Shown piece by piece: positions 6,227 through 16,022 of a DNA stretch of 43,898 nt; position 1 is the stretch's first letter, and every line of letters starts with the position of its first letter. A model generated the notes under the pieces. It was not told where the DNA came from. It made no database searches and saw only the letters and a list, made by a program, of their open reading frames with translations. Both the position numbers and the translations under genes were made by a program. The stretch is from Bacteroidales bacterium (GTDB lineage Bacteria; Bacteroidota; Bacteroidia; Bacteroidales; Muribaculaceae), in assembly GCA_014800605.1 (NCBI GenBank), contig JAAVFS010000066.1, forward strand, positions 1-43,898, written 5' to 3'.

Positions 6227-7411
6227 ATGGCAGATTTTAAAGCGCTTGCACAGCAGTATAAGTCTGAGCTCCTCGACAATGTGCTCCCCTTCTGGCTGCA
6301 GAACTCGCAAGACAAAGAATTCGGAGGATATTTCTCCTGCCTCAACCGCGACGGTAGCGTCTATGACACCGACAAATTCATCTGGCTCCAGGGCCGTGAA
6401 GTATGGATGTTCGCTATGCTCTACAACAAGGTTGAGAAGCGTCCCGAATGGCTCGAAGCAGCCGTGCAGGGCGGTGAATTCCTCAAAAAGTATGGCCACG
6501 ACGGCAACTTCAACTGGTACTTCTCGCTGACACGTGACGGCCAGCCCATCGTCGACCCCTACAACATCTTCAGCTACACCTTTGCTACCATGGCATTCGG
6601 CCAGCTCGCCATCGCCACCGGCAACAAGGAGTATGCCGAAATCGCCAAAAAGACATTCGACATCATCCTCTCCAAAGTCGACAATCCCAAAGGCAAGTGG
6701 AACAAGCTCCACGCCGGCACTCGCCCCCTGAAGAACTTCGCCCTGCCGATGATCCTCTGTAACCTCGCTCTTGAGATCCAGGACCTCCTCGACGAAGAGT
6801 TCCTCCAGAAGACTATCGACACCTGCATCTCAGAAGTCGAGCAGTTCATCCGCCCCGAGCTCGGTGGCCTCGTTGTCGAGAACATCGGTGTCGACGGCTC
6901 ACTCGTTGACTGCTACGAAGGACGCCACATGAATCCCGGCCACTCTATCGAGGCTATGTGGTTTATGATGGACCTGGGCAAGCGCCTCAACCGCCCCGAA
7001 CTCATCGAAGCCGCCAAGAACACAGCCCTCAAGATGGCTGAATACGGCTGGGACAAGGAATTCGGCGGTATATTCTACTTCATGGACCTCAAAGGCTTCC
7101 CCCCGCAGGAGCTCGAATGGGACCAGAAGCTCTGGTGGGTACACATCGAGACACTCATCACCATGATCAAGGGCTACCAGATGACAGGCGATCCCAAATG
7201 CCTCGAATGGTTTGAGAAGGTACACAACTACGCCTGGGAGCACTTCAAAGACAAAGAGTATCCCGAATGGTTCGGCTACCTCAACCGTCGCGGTGAAGTC
7301 CTCCTCCCCCTCAAGGGCGGCAAATGGAAAGGCTGCTTCCACGTTCCGCGCGGCATGTATCAGTGCTGGCAGATCCTTGAAGAGCTCGCCTCTCGCCCCG
7401 AGAACGCCTGA
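6227..7411 (+). CDS. N-acylglucosamine 2-epimerase (renin-binding protein type)
   Basis: The 394-aa cytoplasmic enzyme has the (alpha/alpha)6-barrel AGE fold. It follows the animal renin-binding protein pattern closely: GGYFSCLNRDGSVYDTDKF and WLQGREVWM near the N-terminus, GRHMNPGHSIEA near 231-242 and WWVHIET near 302. WFGYLNRRGEV and KGCFHVPR lie near 350-373. The His in GHSIEA and the His in WWVHIE are the usual catalytic pair. The Cys in GCFHVPR corresponds, from memory, to the one reported essential in the mammalian enzyme. The expected reaction is GlcNAc/ManNAc interconversion. A cellobiose- or mannobiose-type epimerase is less likely given these motifs. It sits 42 bases after the sugar porter, with no sialidase or Neu5Ac lyase nearby, so classical sialate catabolism is not indicated. 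Confidence 0.85.
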   Translation: MADFKALAQQYKSELLDNVLPFWLQNSQDKEFGGYFSCLNRDGSVYDTDKFIWLQGREVWMFAMLYNKVEKRPEWLEAAVQGGEFLKKYGHDGNFNWYFSLTRDGQPIVDPYNIFSYTFATMAFGQLAIATGNKEYAEIAKKTFDIILSKVDNPKGKWNKLHAGTRPLKNFALPMILCNLALEIQDLLDEEFLQKTIDTCISEVEQFIRPELGGLVVENIGVDGSLVDCYEGRHMNPGHSIEAMWFMMDLGKRLNRPELIEAAKNTALKMAEYGWDKEFGGIFYFMDLKGFPPQELEWDQKLWWVHIETLITMIKGYQMTGDPKCLEWFEKVHNYAWEHFKDKEYPEWFGYLNRRGEVLLPLKGGKWKGCFHVPRGMYQCWQILEELASRPENA

Positions 7412-7654
7412 TCACCATCACATCACAATTGCTTACAACAGGGACGCGACACAGTGAGCTGACCCCTCTCCACCTAAAGGACACATTGACACTGAACGCT
7501 CTTCCTCCCTCCCCATCAGGAATTTCAATGACTTTTACCATCACTGATACCATATAAAACCCTGCTCCCGCAGTTGTCAGCATCAGCTAATCAGCAACAA
7601 CGCAAATAACTATTTATAAACCAAAACAATTATCAAACGCTAATCCTTAAACTT

Positions 7655-10600
7655 ATGGTAAAGCAAATGAAATCATCTGCCACGGGCATGATTTGTAAGC
7701 TATCGCTGTGGGTCGTGATGGTCTGCGTGGGGGCTTTAGCCTCTTGGGCGCAGGTCACAGGTACCGTAGTCGATACTAATGACGATCCATTACCCGGCGT
7801 ATCTGTGCTCATCAAGGGCTCAAATGCAGGCGTGTCTACCAACATCGATGGTGAATACTCTATCGATGCTGCTCCCGACGCGACCCTCATCTTCCGCTAC
7901 GTCGGCATGGAAGAACAGACTGTCAAAGTTGCCGGCCGCAAAGTCGTCAACGTTGTAATGCAGAACTCTGACGCTACTCTCGACGAAGTCGTTGTAGTAG
8001 GCTACGGTCAGCAGAAACGTGGTACCATCACCGGTGCCGTATCCTCAGTAAGCGGTTCAGAACTTCTGAACGCTCCCACAATGTCAGTCTCCAACCTCGT
8101 TGGCTCTCGCGTAGCAGGTGTGTCATCACTCCAGTCGTCAGGCCAGCCCGGTGCCGATAATGCTACCCTCTACCTCCGCGGTCAGTCAGGCATTATCTAT
8201 GTGATCGACGGCGTGAAGCGTACTTCCGAAGACTTCAACCAGCTCGACCCCAACGACATCGATCAGGTATCTATCCTTAAGGACGCTGCTTCGGTAGCCA
8301 TCTACGGTCTTGATGCCAACGGTGTAATCATCGTCACCACCAAGCGCGGTAACACTAACGAAAAGACCACTATCAAATATACCGGTTCAGTAGGTATCTC
8401 TCAGAACGCCGAAGACCAGGAATGGCTCGACGGCCCCGGCTACGCCTACTGGTTCAACCGCGGTCTCGAAATGGACGGACTCTCTCCCATCTTCACCGAA
8501 GAACATGTCCGCAAGATGCAGCTCGGAATCGACGGATGGGGCAACACCAACTGGTATAAGAAAGTGTTCGGCACCGGCTTCCGCACATCTCACAATGTCA
8601 GCGTAGAAGGCGGTAGCGAAAAGGTTAAATTCTTCGCATCTGTCAGCTACCTCAAGGAAGACGGTAACGTCGACAACTTCTCATTCGACCGCTGGAACGT
8701 ACGCTCCAACCTCGACGCCAACATCGGCTACGGCCTCAAATTCTCTCTCGGCGTATCAGGCCGCATGCAGAAGCAGGACAACCCCTACTACTCTGCAAAC
8801 CCCGATGCCTACGGTAACATCGGCGCACAGATGGTACGCGCACTCCCCTACCTCCCCGAGACAGTAGAATATCAGGGCAAGTCTTACTATGTAGGTAACA
8901 TCTCTAACGGTATGAACTCATCTGTTCTCGCCTCTATCTACGATAGCGGCTACACCCGTTATGACTACAACAACTTCCAGACCACAATGTCACTCCAGTG
9001 GGATACCCCCTTCCTCAAGGGTCTTACCGCTAAGTTCACAGCTGCCTACGATGCCAACTTCAACTTCTCCAAGCAGCTCAACAACCCTGCCAACATCATG
9101 CTCTACAAGAATGGTGCCGCATCATTCGTAGCTCCCGATGTCCTGGAGTATATGCCCTATGTCAACTTCAACAATGGCTACATTGCCCTGAATGAAGGTG
9201 CCTCCAAAAACAGCACTCTCACCACCCTGACAACTCTCGCCTACAACAACAATTTCGGCGACCACCACATCGACGCCCTCTTCCTCGCTGAGACTCGCGA
9301 CTACCGCACCAACAGCCTCGCTGCCTACGGTTACGGTCTCGACTTCATCGAGCTCGACGAGCTTGACAAAATCTCCAACCTCACATTCAAGGGCGAGCAG
9401 AAGAACCCCGCCGTCGGTGGTAACAGCAGTTCTTCTCGCGTAGCCGGCTTCGCTGTTCGCGCCAACTATAACTATGCCGACCGCTACTTCGTAGAGGCTT
9501 CCGTACGTCGCGACGGTAGCTATCTCTTCGGCGGTATGAACAAGCGCTGGGTCAACCTCCCCGGTGTATCTCTCGGCTGGCGTATCGACCGCGAAGACTT
9601 CTTCACTGCCGATTTCGTCCAGATGCTTAAGATCCGCGCAGGCTTCGGTCAGACCGCTACCTCAGGCATCAGCCCCTTCCAGTGGCGTAACACAATGGGC
9701 CTCAACAAGAATGGAGTCGTTCTCGGCGGCGCTTCTCAGCCCTACATCTCAGCCTCAGTACTTGGCAACCCCCATCTGACATGGTCTAAGTGCGACAACT
9801 ACAACGTAGGTTTCGATGCTACTCTCTGGAATGGCCTCCTCGGCGCCGAGTTTGACGTATTCTACAAATACGCCTATGACCAGCTCACCGGCGCTACCGG
9901 ATCATATCCCCCCTCAATGGGTGGCTACTACTACTCAGCTGCCAACCTCAACAAGACCGACTACCGCGGTTTCGACGTGACACTTACTCACAACAACAAG
10001 GTAGGCGACTTCAGCTATGGCGTCAAGCTCATCTGGTCATACGCCTACGGCCGATACCTCTATGTAGCATCTGACTCTGACAATGACCCCGACTATCAGC
10101 GCCTGACCGGCAAGCAGGTAGGCTCTAAGCTCGGCTTCATCTCCAACGGCCTCTTCCAGACTCAGGAAGAAATCGACAACGCTCCCTATCCCGAAATCTC
10201 CAACACCCGCGGCGTACTGCTCGGCAACATCAAGTATATCGACCGCAACGGCGACGGTAAGATCACCTACGACGGCGATATGGGCTATGTAGGCAAATCA
10301 AGCATGCCTACCCACTCAGGCTCGCTCAACCTCTTCGGCCAGTGGAAAGGCTTCGACTTCGACCTCCTCTTCTCTTGGGGTCTCGGCCACGAAGTAGCTC
10401 TGACCGGTGTCTACACAGCTACCGGTTCTGAAGGCTACATGGACCACACCTCTTACACTCTTCCCTTCAAGTGGTATGGTAACTCTCCCGTCTACCTCGT
10501 AGAGAACTCTTGGACTCCTGAGAATCCCAACTCAGTCTTCCCCCGTCTGTGTGCTACTCCCCAGAACAACAACGACGCTTACGCATCTACATTCTGGTAT

Positions 10601-10831
10601 AAGAACGGCGACTACCTCCGTATGAAGTCAGCCCAGATTGGCTATACCATCCCCCAGAAACTCATCCAGAAGGCCGGCATCACTCGCCTCCGTATCTTCG
10701 CCGAGGGTTACAACCTCTTCACCGTCAGCGGCCTCTCCAACTACAACATCGACCCCGAAGCTCCCGCTGTTAACAACGGTTACTACCCCCAGCAGCGTAA
10801 GTTCTCGTTCGGTATCAACCTTTCATTCTAA
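7655..10831 (+). CDS. SusC-type TonB-dependent outer-membrane transporter
   Basis: The 1058-aa protein has a signal peptide ending ASWAQ near residue 33. A carboxypeptidase-regulatory-like domain follows (VTGTVVDTNDDPLPGVSV through GEYSIDA, about 34-90), then the SusC signature LDEVVVVGYGQQKRG near 110, a plug domain and a long beta-barrel. It imports oligosaccharides across the outer membrane with the SusD lipoprotein encoded 14 bases downstream, powered by TonB. A second ATG at codon 5 is possible. The 243 bases upstream contain no clear TAnnTTTG box, so expression may come from the transporter/epimerase operon or from a non-consensus, regulated promoter. No regulator gene (hybrid two-component system, ECF sigma or SusR-like) is visible in the window. 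Confidence 0.97.
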   Translation: MVKQMKSSATGMICKLSLWVVMVCVGALASWAQVTGTVVDTNDDPLPGVSVLIKGSNAGVSTNIDGEYSIDAAPDATLIFRYVGMEEQTVKVAGRKVVNVVMQNSDATLDEVVVVGYGQQKRGTITGAVSSVSGSELLNAPTMSVSNLVGSRVAGVSSLQSSGQPGADNATLYLRGQSGIIYVIDGVKRTSEDFNQLDPNDIDQVSILKDAASVAIYGLDANGVIIVTTKRGNTNEKTTIKYTGSVGISQNAEDQEWLDGPGYAYWFNRGLEMDGLSPIFTEEHVRKMQLGIDGWGNTNWYKKVFGTGFRTSHNVSVEGGSEKVKFFASVSYLKEDGNVDNFSFDRWNVRSNLDANIGYGLKFSLGVSGRMQKQDNPYYSANPDAYGNIGAQMVRALPYLPETVEYQGKSYYVGNISNGMNSSVLASIYDSGYTRYDYNNFQTTMSLQWDTPFLKGLTAKFTAAYDANFNFSKQLNNPANIMLYKNGAASFVAPDVLEYMPYVNFNNGYIALNEGASKNSTLTTLTTLAYNNNFGDHHIDALFLAETRDYRTNSLAAYGYGLDFIELDELDKISNLTFKGEQKNPAVGGNSSSSRVAGFAVRANYNYADRYFVEASVRRDGSYLFGGMNKRWVNLPGVSLGWRIDREDFFTADFVQMLKIRAGFGQTATSGISPFQWRNTMGLNKNGVVLGGASQPYISASVLGNPHLTWSKCDNYNVGFDATLWNGLLGAEFDVFYKYAYDQLTGATGSYPPSMGGYYYSAANLNKTDYRGFDVTLTHNNKVGDFSYGVKLIWSYAYGRYLYVASDSDNDPDYQRLTGKQVGSKLGFISNGLFQTQEEIDNAPYPEISNTRGVLLGNIKYIDRNGDGKITYDGDMGYVGKSSMPTHSGSLNLFGQWKGFDFDLLFSWGLGHEVALTGVYTATGSEGYMDHTSYTLPFKWYGNSPVYLVENSWTPENPNSVFPRLCATPQNNNDAYASTFWYKNGDYLRMKSAQIGYTIPQKLIQKAGITRLRIFAEGYNLFTVSGLSNYNIDPEAPAVNNGYYPQQRKFSFGINLSF

Positions 10832-10845
10832 TCGCATTTCCTAAT

Positions 10846-12465
10846 ATGAAAAAAATAACTAAATATCTATCAGCCGCCCTGCTGACCCTCTCGCTGGCTT
10901 CATGCAACGACTGGCTTAACGATGTTGACAATAAGTCATCGGTCGACGACGTCACCGTATTCAATACGGCTGAGACCATCGACCTCTATGTCAACGGCTT
11001 CTACACATGGCTCAACTCCTACGGCCAGTTTGGCGAGCGTCAGTTCTCAGGTTCTTGGACCGAGGCAATGACTGAAATCTTCAAATATTCAGGCTCTAAC
11101 CAGACTGCACGCGGCGGCCAGCCCAACATCTACTCACAGCTCGCTATACCCATGTCGCCCGGCGGCAACCTCTATGGCGTGTGGGATAATGCCTACTCTT
11201 GCATCCGCCGTATCAACCAGTTCCTCGAACTCGAGAATACCTATGCCACCTCCTACACCGCTCAGCAGCGTGCACAGTGGCAGGCACAGGCTCGCTTCTT
11301 CCGCGCATTCATGTATTTCCAGCTCGCTCGCCGTCATGGTGGCGTAATCCTCTACACAGAGCTCCCCACCGGCCCCAATAAGGCTCGCTCTACTGCCGAT
11401 GAGACATGGGATCTGATCGCCGAAGACCTCGACTTCTGTATCGCCAACCTCCCCGAGACCTGGACAGGCGCTAATGTTGGACGCACCACCAAGTATGCTG
11501 CCGCTGCCCTCAAGTCACGCGCCATGCTCTATGCAGAACGCTGGCAGGACGCAAGCGACGCTGCCGACCTCGTGATCAAGTCAGGCAAATACGCTCTCGT
11601 AGCTAACTACGCACAGGCATGGAAAGGCGACAACTCAGAGTCAATCCTCCAGTTCAGCTACAACCGCACACTTGGCCCCAACACCCAGTTTGATGCCAAC
11701 TACGCTCCCTCTACCGACAAGTCTACCGCATCCTGCGGACCGGCTCCCACACAGGAGCTCGTAGAAAGCTACGAGAAGAAGGACGGCACAAAGATGGACT
11801 GGACCCCCTGGCACGGCACAACTCAGACCCCTCCCCCCTACGATCAGCTCGAGCCCCGCTTCGCCGCTACCGTGATCTATCCCGGATCAATGTGGAAAGG
11901 TCTGAAGATGGACTGCTCCATACAGGGCCCCAACGGCTACTTCTTCGCCTATGGCACACAGGCTCTCTCAGAGGGTAACACCTGCTCAGGCTACTTCCTC
12001 CGCAAACTCCTCGACGAGTCTAACACCGACGTCGTAACTCAGCGAAGCATCCAGCCCTGGGTTGAGCTCCGATATGCTGAAGTACTCCTCAACAAGGCTG
12101 AGGCTGCATTCCGTCTTGGCAACATCGCAGATGCTCAGAATGCTATGAACCAGGTGCGCGCTCGTGTAGGTCTTCCCGCCAAGACCTCTACCGGCGACCA
12201 GTTCTGGGCCGACTATCGCAACGAGCGCAAGCTTGAGCTCGCTTTCGAAGGCCACCTCTTCTGGGACATGAACCGCTGGCGTCTCTGCCACATCGAGTAT
12301 AACAACTACCGCCGTCACGGTATGAAAGTCGACAACGGCTCTTACGAATACGTTGCTATCGACAATCAGAACCAGATGTTCGATCCTAAGTGTTACGTTC
12401 TCCCCATCCCTCAGGAAGAGCTCAACAATAACAATCTGATCGTACAGTATCCCGAGTGGCTCTAA
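10846..12465 (+). CDS. SusD/RagB-type surface glycan-binding lipoprotein
   Basis: The 539-aa protein has a type II signal peptide with lipobox LASC (Cys20), followed by NDWLN. The TPR-like SusD core is recognised by YSCIRRINQFLE, QARFFRAFMYFQLARRHGG, the TADETWDLI helix and the C-terminal NERKLELAFEGHLFWDMNRW. The last block is the standard RagB signature. Only 14 bases separate it from susC, so the pair is one operon. It should form the lid of the SusC transporter and bind the glycan at the cell surface. An inverted repeat at 12513 follows the gene. Confidence 0.97.
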   Translation: MKKITKYLSAALLTLSLASCNDWLNDVDNKSSVDDVTVFNTAETIDLYVNGFYTWLNSYGQFGERQFSGSWTEAMTEIFKYSGSNQTARGGQPNIYSQLAIPMSPGGNLYGVWDNAYSCIRRINQFLELENTYATSYTAQQRAQWQAQARFFRAFMYFQLARRHGGVILYTELPTGPNKARSTADETWDLIAEDLDFCIANLPETWTGANVGRTTKYAAAALKSRAMLYAERWQDASDAADLVIKSGKYALVANYAQAWKGDNSESILQFSYNRTLGPNTQFDANYAPSTDKSTASCGPAPTQELVESYEKKDGTKMDWTPWHGTTQTPPPYDQLEPRFAATVIYPGSMWKGLKMDCSIQGPNGYFFAYGTQALSEGNTCSGYFLRKLLDESNTDVVTQRSIQPWVELRYAEVLLNKAEAAFRLGNIADAQNAMNQVRARVGLPAKTSTGDQFWADYRNERKLELAFEGHLFWDMNRWRLCHIEYNNYRRHGMKVDNGSYEYVAIDNQNQMFDPKCYVLPIPQEELNNNNLIVQYPEWL

Positions 12466-12512
12466 GCGAATTTCATCAACAAATCTGAATATGTACTAAA
12501 AATCGTAAAATA

Positions 12513-12568
12513 GTGGGTTTGCTACACAATAGGCCCATATAGGTGTCGTTATTAAGTAGCAAACACAC
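12513..12568 (+). repeat. Intergenic stem-loop between susD and the next lipoprotein gene
   Basis: GTGGGTTTGCTAC (12513-12525) pairs with GTAGCAAACACAC (12556-12568). The stem is 13 bp with one mismatch around a 30-nt loop. No T-run follows, so it is not a full terminator. Such a hairpin may end part of the transcripts or protect the 3' end of susCD mRNA, which would lower expression of downstream genes relative to susCD. Confidence 0.5.
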
Positions 12569-12623
12569 TTGATTTACGAAACACACTACTAATCATTAGA
12601 CATATTCTTAATCAACCAAAGCA

Positions 12624-14393
12624 ATGAAAACCAAGATTTTATCATTAGCATCCGCAGTCGCACTCCTCCTCGGCGTGTCAGCCTGTCAGGATCCACACGA
12701 ATTCTCGCCTACAAAGTATGACGAGCATTTCGACTCGATGACCGCATCTTTCCCCGATGACGATCGCGACGAGAATAAATTCTTAGCCGAATTTGACTAT
12801 GACAATCATATCGTCACAATCGTTGTCCCCTACACCTATCCCAACAATTCGGATAGCTACCTTGAGATGGCCGACCTCACCAACATGAAAGTGCAGTGCA
12901 ACCTTAAGAAAGGCCTCACCCTCGAGCCCGCACTCACTAACATCGACCTCACCAAGGACACCTATGTTACCATCACCGATGGCTACGGCGTCAAGACCCC
13001 CTACACCATCCGTGGCGAAATCCGCAAGAGCAACGCCTGCGACATTCTCGACTTCAACATCCCCGAATTAGGTGTTCCCGGCGTTATCAGCCTCGAAAAT
13101 CACACCGTATCGCTCGTGACTGTCGACGAGATCGGCGAGCAGCTCGCTGAGATTGACCTCAGCTTCGGCGCGACCATGTCACCCGACCCCCGCGTTGAGC
13201 CCGTCAACTGGGACAATGAGCCCGTCATCACCGTAATCGCTCAGGATGGCACTACCAAAGTAGACTACACCTTCATCAAGGCCAACCCCGAAAAGCTTGC
13301 ATTCGGTCTCCGCGCCGGCAGCGAAAAGATCCTCTGGACTAAAAAGCAGAGCGAGCTCGGTATCCAGGTCTACTCCAACGCTGAAATGGAAGCCGGCGAC
13401 CTGCGCTTCAACGGCTCAGCAGGTCTCGCCGTAATCGATGGCAATCTAATCCTCAACGATGCAGGCACCAACAAGGCCTACGTCATGAACATGAAGAGCG
13501 GCAACCTCATCTCTACCATCGACCTCTCAGCCCTCGGCACCAACAGCGTAGGCTTGGGCAACAACCACCGAATGACCTATGACAAACATGGCAACCTCCT
13601 CTTCTCTGTCTTCCCCGGCTTCAACGGCAACAAGCTCCAGCTCTGGAAGATGAAAGGCCTCGACGGCCAGCTCGTCAAGATCGCTGAATATGCTAACGGC
13701 GCAGCTGTCGGCAACAGCATCTCAGTAATAGGCGACCTCGATGGCGACGCTATCATCACCTCAGGCACCAACGGAACTCTCCAGTTCTACCGCTGGATTG
13801 TCAAAGGCGGTCAGATCCAGAGCCAGACTCCCGAGATCATCGTTCCAGGTGGATATGCAGCAGGTAGCTGCTGGGGCAACATGGACATCATCTACACCGA
13901 TGGCTCTAATCCCAACAGCAACTACTTCACAATGGGCTACATGGCTCACAACCCCGTTCCTGAAAATGCTAACGGCGCTGACAACCGCACCTGCCAACTC
14001 CTCAACGGATCAAACAACGAGGTAATAAGCCAGGGCGTATGCATCACCTCCAACTCTGTTGAAAATGCTGTCGACTACATCGAATTCAACAACTCGAAGT
14101 ATTTCATCCACAACGTAATGAATACTCTCGGCTATGGCCACGGCGCTTCTCTGTTCATGTACGACGTGACAGCACGAAACCTCGAAACCATTGCAGTCGA
14201 CTTCAACAGCGGTGAGACCATCAACTTCAAAGACCAGTTCGGAGCAGCAGCTGCCAACGGTACACACGACCGTGCTGCCAACGGTAGCGACGTATGCTTC
14301 CACGCTTCTGAGGATGGCTACTACCTCTACATCTTCTTCGAATTCCGCAACGGATATGTAGGCTGCGTCCGCACCGACTGCATCGACATGTAA
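12624..14393 (+). CDS. PUL surface lipoprotein, DUF5018-like N-terminus with propeller-like C-terminal part
   Basis: The 589-aa protein has a lipobox VSAC (Cys21). The N-terminal half looks like two tandem Ig/DUF5018-type beta domains: EFDYDNHIVTIVVPYTYP, then KNACDILDF-type and VTVDEIGEQLAEIDLSF stretches. From about residue 240 there are repeated strands such as GLAVIDGNLILND, GNLLFSVFPGFNG and SISVIGDLDGDAIITSG, which resemble a beta-propeller (DUF4623-like). It is expected on the cell surface and probably binds the glycan as an SGBP-like partner of SusCD. The gene lies 158 bases after susD and 25 bases before the GHL10 gene. Assignment to exact DUF families is from memory and should be treated as tentative. 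Confidence 0.7.
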   Translation: MKTKILSLASAVALLLGVSACQDPHEFSPTKYDEHFDSMTASFPDDDRDENKFLAEFDYDNHIVTIVVPYTYPNNSDSYLEMADLTNMKVQCNLKKGLTLEPALTNIDLTKDTYVTITDGYGVKTPYTIRGEIRKSNACDILDFNIPELGVPGVISLENHTVSLVTVDEIGEQLAEIDLSFGATMSPDPRVEPVNWDNEPVITVIAQDGTTKVDYTFIKANPEKLAFGLRAGSEKILWTKKQSELGIQVYSNAEMEAGDLRFNGSAGLAVIDGNLILNDAGTNKAYVMNMKSGNLISTIDLSALGTNSVGLGNNHRMTYDKHGNLLFSVFPGFNGNKLQLWKMKGLDGQLVKIAEYANGAAVGNSISVIGDLDGDAIITSGTNGTLQFYRWIVKGGQIQSQTPEIIVPGGYAAGSCWGNMDIIYTDGSNPNSNYFTMGYMAHNPVPENANGADNRTCQLLNGSNNEVISQGVCITSNSVENAVDYIEFNNSKYFIHNVMNTLGYGHGASLFMYDVTARNLETIAVDFNSGETINFKDQFGAAAANGTHDRAANGSDVCFHASEDGYYLYIFFEFRNGYVGCVRTDCIDM

Positions 14394-14418
14394 ACAATCA
14401 TTATCTCTGATTTACGCA

Positions 14419-15852
14419 ATGAACATTTCTAAAATACTGAAGCTTAATCTCGCCGCCATCGCGGCGGCGGGATTATTCTCCCTCTCATCCTGCTCGGACG
14501 ATTCCGACGGATTCAAGCTCTGGGGCGATGCCGAAACCAACGTTCCAGTCCTCAAGCCCCGCTACATCTGGGTTGACGCAGCTTCCAACTTCGTCGACTT
14601 CGCCAATAGCCAGGACAACATCAAGCGCGACCTCACCCTCGCCAAGGAGTCAGGATTTACCGACATCGTAGTCGACGTACGCACTACCAGCGGCAACATC
14701 CTATTCAAGTCCGACCTTGCCCCCCAGGTGACAGCCGTATACACTTGGGCATATCTGGACGAGAACGGCGAACGCAACACACGCAAGCGCACTGTATATC
14801 GCACAGCCAACTTTGACTATCTCCAGACATTCATCGAAGAAGGTCACAAGCTCGGACTCAAGATCCACGCCGGATTCAACACCATGACCGGTGGGCACGC
14901 CGAAGCCGGACCGGAAGGCTCCCCCACAGGCGTGCTCTTCACCGACCCCGCCAAAAAGGAGTGGGCTACCTGGGGCTGGAACAACGGCCAGCCTAAGACC
15001 GTCATGGAGCTCAGCCAGGCAGAAAAATTCTTCAACCCCGGTCACCCCGAAGTTCAGGAATACATCTGCGACCTCCTCAGAGACCTCGCCAAGTACGACC
15101 TCGATGGTATCGTACTCGACCGTGGCCGCTACAACGACCTCTACAGCGACTTCTCTCCTCTGAGCCAGAAGCAGTTTGAGGAATATATCGGCGTGAAACT
15201 CGCCAAGTTCCCCGGCGACATCCTCCCCAAAGGCTCTCAGGCAGCCACTCTCGGCAAGGAATACGGCCCATACACCACCAAGTGGCTCGAATTCCGCGCC
15301 AAGACCATCCACGACTTCATGGCCAAGGCTCGCGATGCTGTCAAGGGCGTTAACCCCAACATCACCTTCGGCGTATATGTTGGCGGCTGGTACAACAGCT
15401 ACTACAACACCGGTGTCAACTGGGCATCAAAGAAATTTGACCCCTCTAAGACCCTCGCATGGGCATCCACCGGCTATAAGAAATATGGCTATGCCGACCT
15501 GATGGACCAGATCCTCATCGGCGCCTACGCTAACCCGACCGCTGTCAACGGCACAACAGAATGGACAATGCAGGGATTCTGCAGCCAGGCTAAAATGAAG
15601 ATCGGCGACGCTTGTCCCCTCGTGATCGGTGGTCCCGATGTCGACTGGCGCTGGGAAGGCTCAAGCGCTCAGTATAGCAAGGACCAGATTCTTAACGCCA
15701 TCAAGAACTCCGTAGTTGCTTGCGCATCCGCTTGCGACGGCTACTTCCTCTTCGACATGATCCACCTCAAGATCGACCCCGAGAAGTGGGATGCAATAGC
15801 TGAAGGCAACAACGGCTACGTCAAGGACTGGGAGGATACCTACGGAAAATAA
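14419..15852 (+). CDS. GHL10-family (PF02638, DigH/YddW-related) glycosidase-like lipoprotein
   Basis: The 477-aa protein has a lipobox LSSC (Cys25). A GHL10-type TIM barrel follows: RYIWVDAASNFVDF (about 48-61), FTDIVVDVRTTSGNILF, KIHAGFNTMTGGHAE, the FFNPGHPEVQEYICDLLRDL helix, and DLDGIVLDRGRYNDLYSDFS near residues 228-247. The Asp and Arg of GIVLDRGRY are in the position of the conserved DGIHFDDYFYP-type site. Known GHL10 members include E. coli DigH, which cuts denuded peptidoglycan glycan strands. The related GHL13 domain of PgaB cuts partly de-N-acetylated PNAG. An action on amino-sugar polymers is therefore reasonable but inferred. The gene ends the susCD operon and is followed by a strong terminator. 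Confidence 0.82.
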   Translation: MNISKILKLNLAAIAAAGLFSLSSCSDDSDGFKLWGDAETNVPVLKPRYIWVDAASNFVDFANSQDNIKRDLTLAKESGFTDIVVDVRTTSGNILFKSDLAPQVTAVYTWAYLDENGERNTRKRTVYRTANFDYLQTFIEEGHKLGLKIHAGFNTMTGGHAEAGPEGSPTGVLFTDPAKKEWATWGWNNGQPKTVMELSQAEKFFNPGHPEVQEYICDLLRDLAKYDLDGIVLDRGRYNDLYSDFSPLSQKQFEEYIGVKLAKFPGDILPKGSQAATLGKEYGPYTTKWLEFRAKTIHDFMAKARDAVKGVNPNITFGVYVGGWYNSYYNTGVNWASKKFDPSKTLAWASTGYKKYGYADLMDQILIGAYANPTAVNGTTEWTMQGFCSQAKMKIGDACPLVIGGPDVDWRWEGSSAQYSKDQILNAIKNSVVACASACDGYFLFDMIHLKIDPEKWDAIAEGNNGYVKDWEDTYGK

Positions 15853-15889
15853 ACCCAATTACATCCTTCTTACTATCTAATTACCACAC

Positions 15890-15927
15890 ATCCGCCTGCG
15901 GCCTAACCCCGCAGGCGGATTTTTTTT
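15890..15927 (+). terminator. Strong intrinsic terminator ending the susCD operon
   Basis: ATCCGCCTGCGG (15890-15901) pairs with CCGCAGGCGGAT (15909-15920) across a short loop. T residues follow at 15921-15927. It is a perfect GC-rich stem with a T-tract, 38 bases after the GHL10 stop. Confidence 0.92.
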
Positions 15928-16022
15928 GTCCCTTGACGTGCCTGACTTTTGAAAAAATTTTAGTAAATTCGGCCTCAAATTATATCATCTTATATTAATT
16001 CAAAATTACCAATCATCTCATC

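Noticed and set aside
6200-10831. Sialic acid (nan) catabolic operon reading of the epimerase region
   Set aside because: No sialidase, Neu5Ac lyase or sialate-specific transporter gene is present in the window.
14701-15312. Long antisense ORF (203 aa) opposite the GHL10 gene
   Set aside because: It is a GC-skew shadow of the coding strand, rich in Val/Glu/Gly, with no motif. The same applies to 19473-20135, 31632-32159 and 35197-36114.
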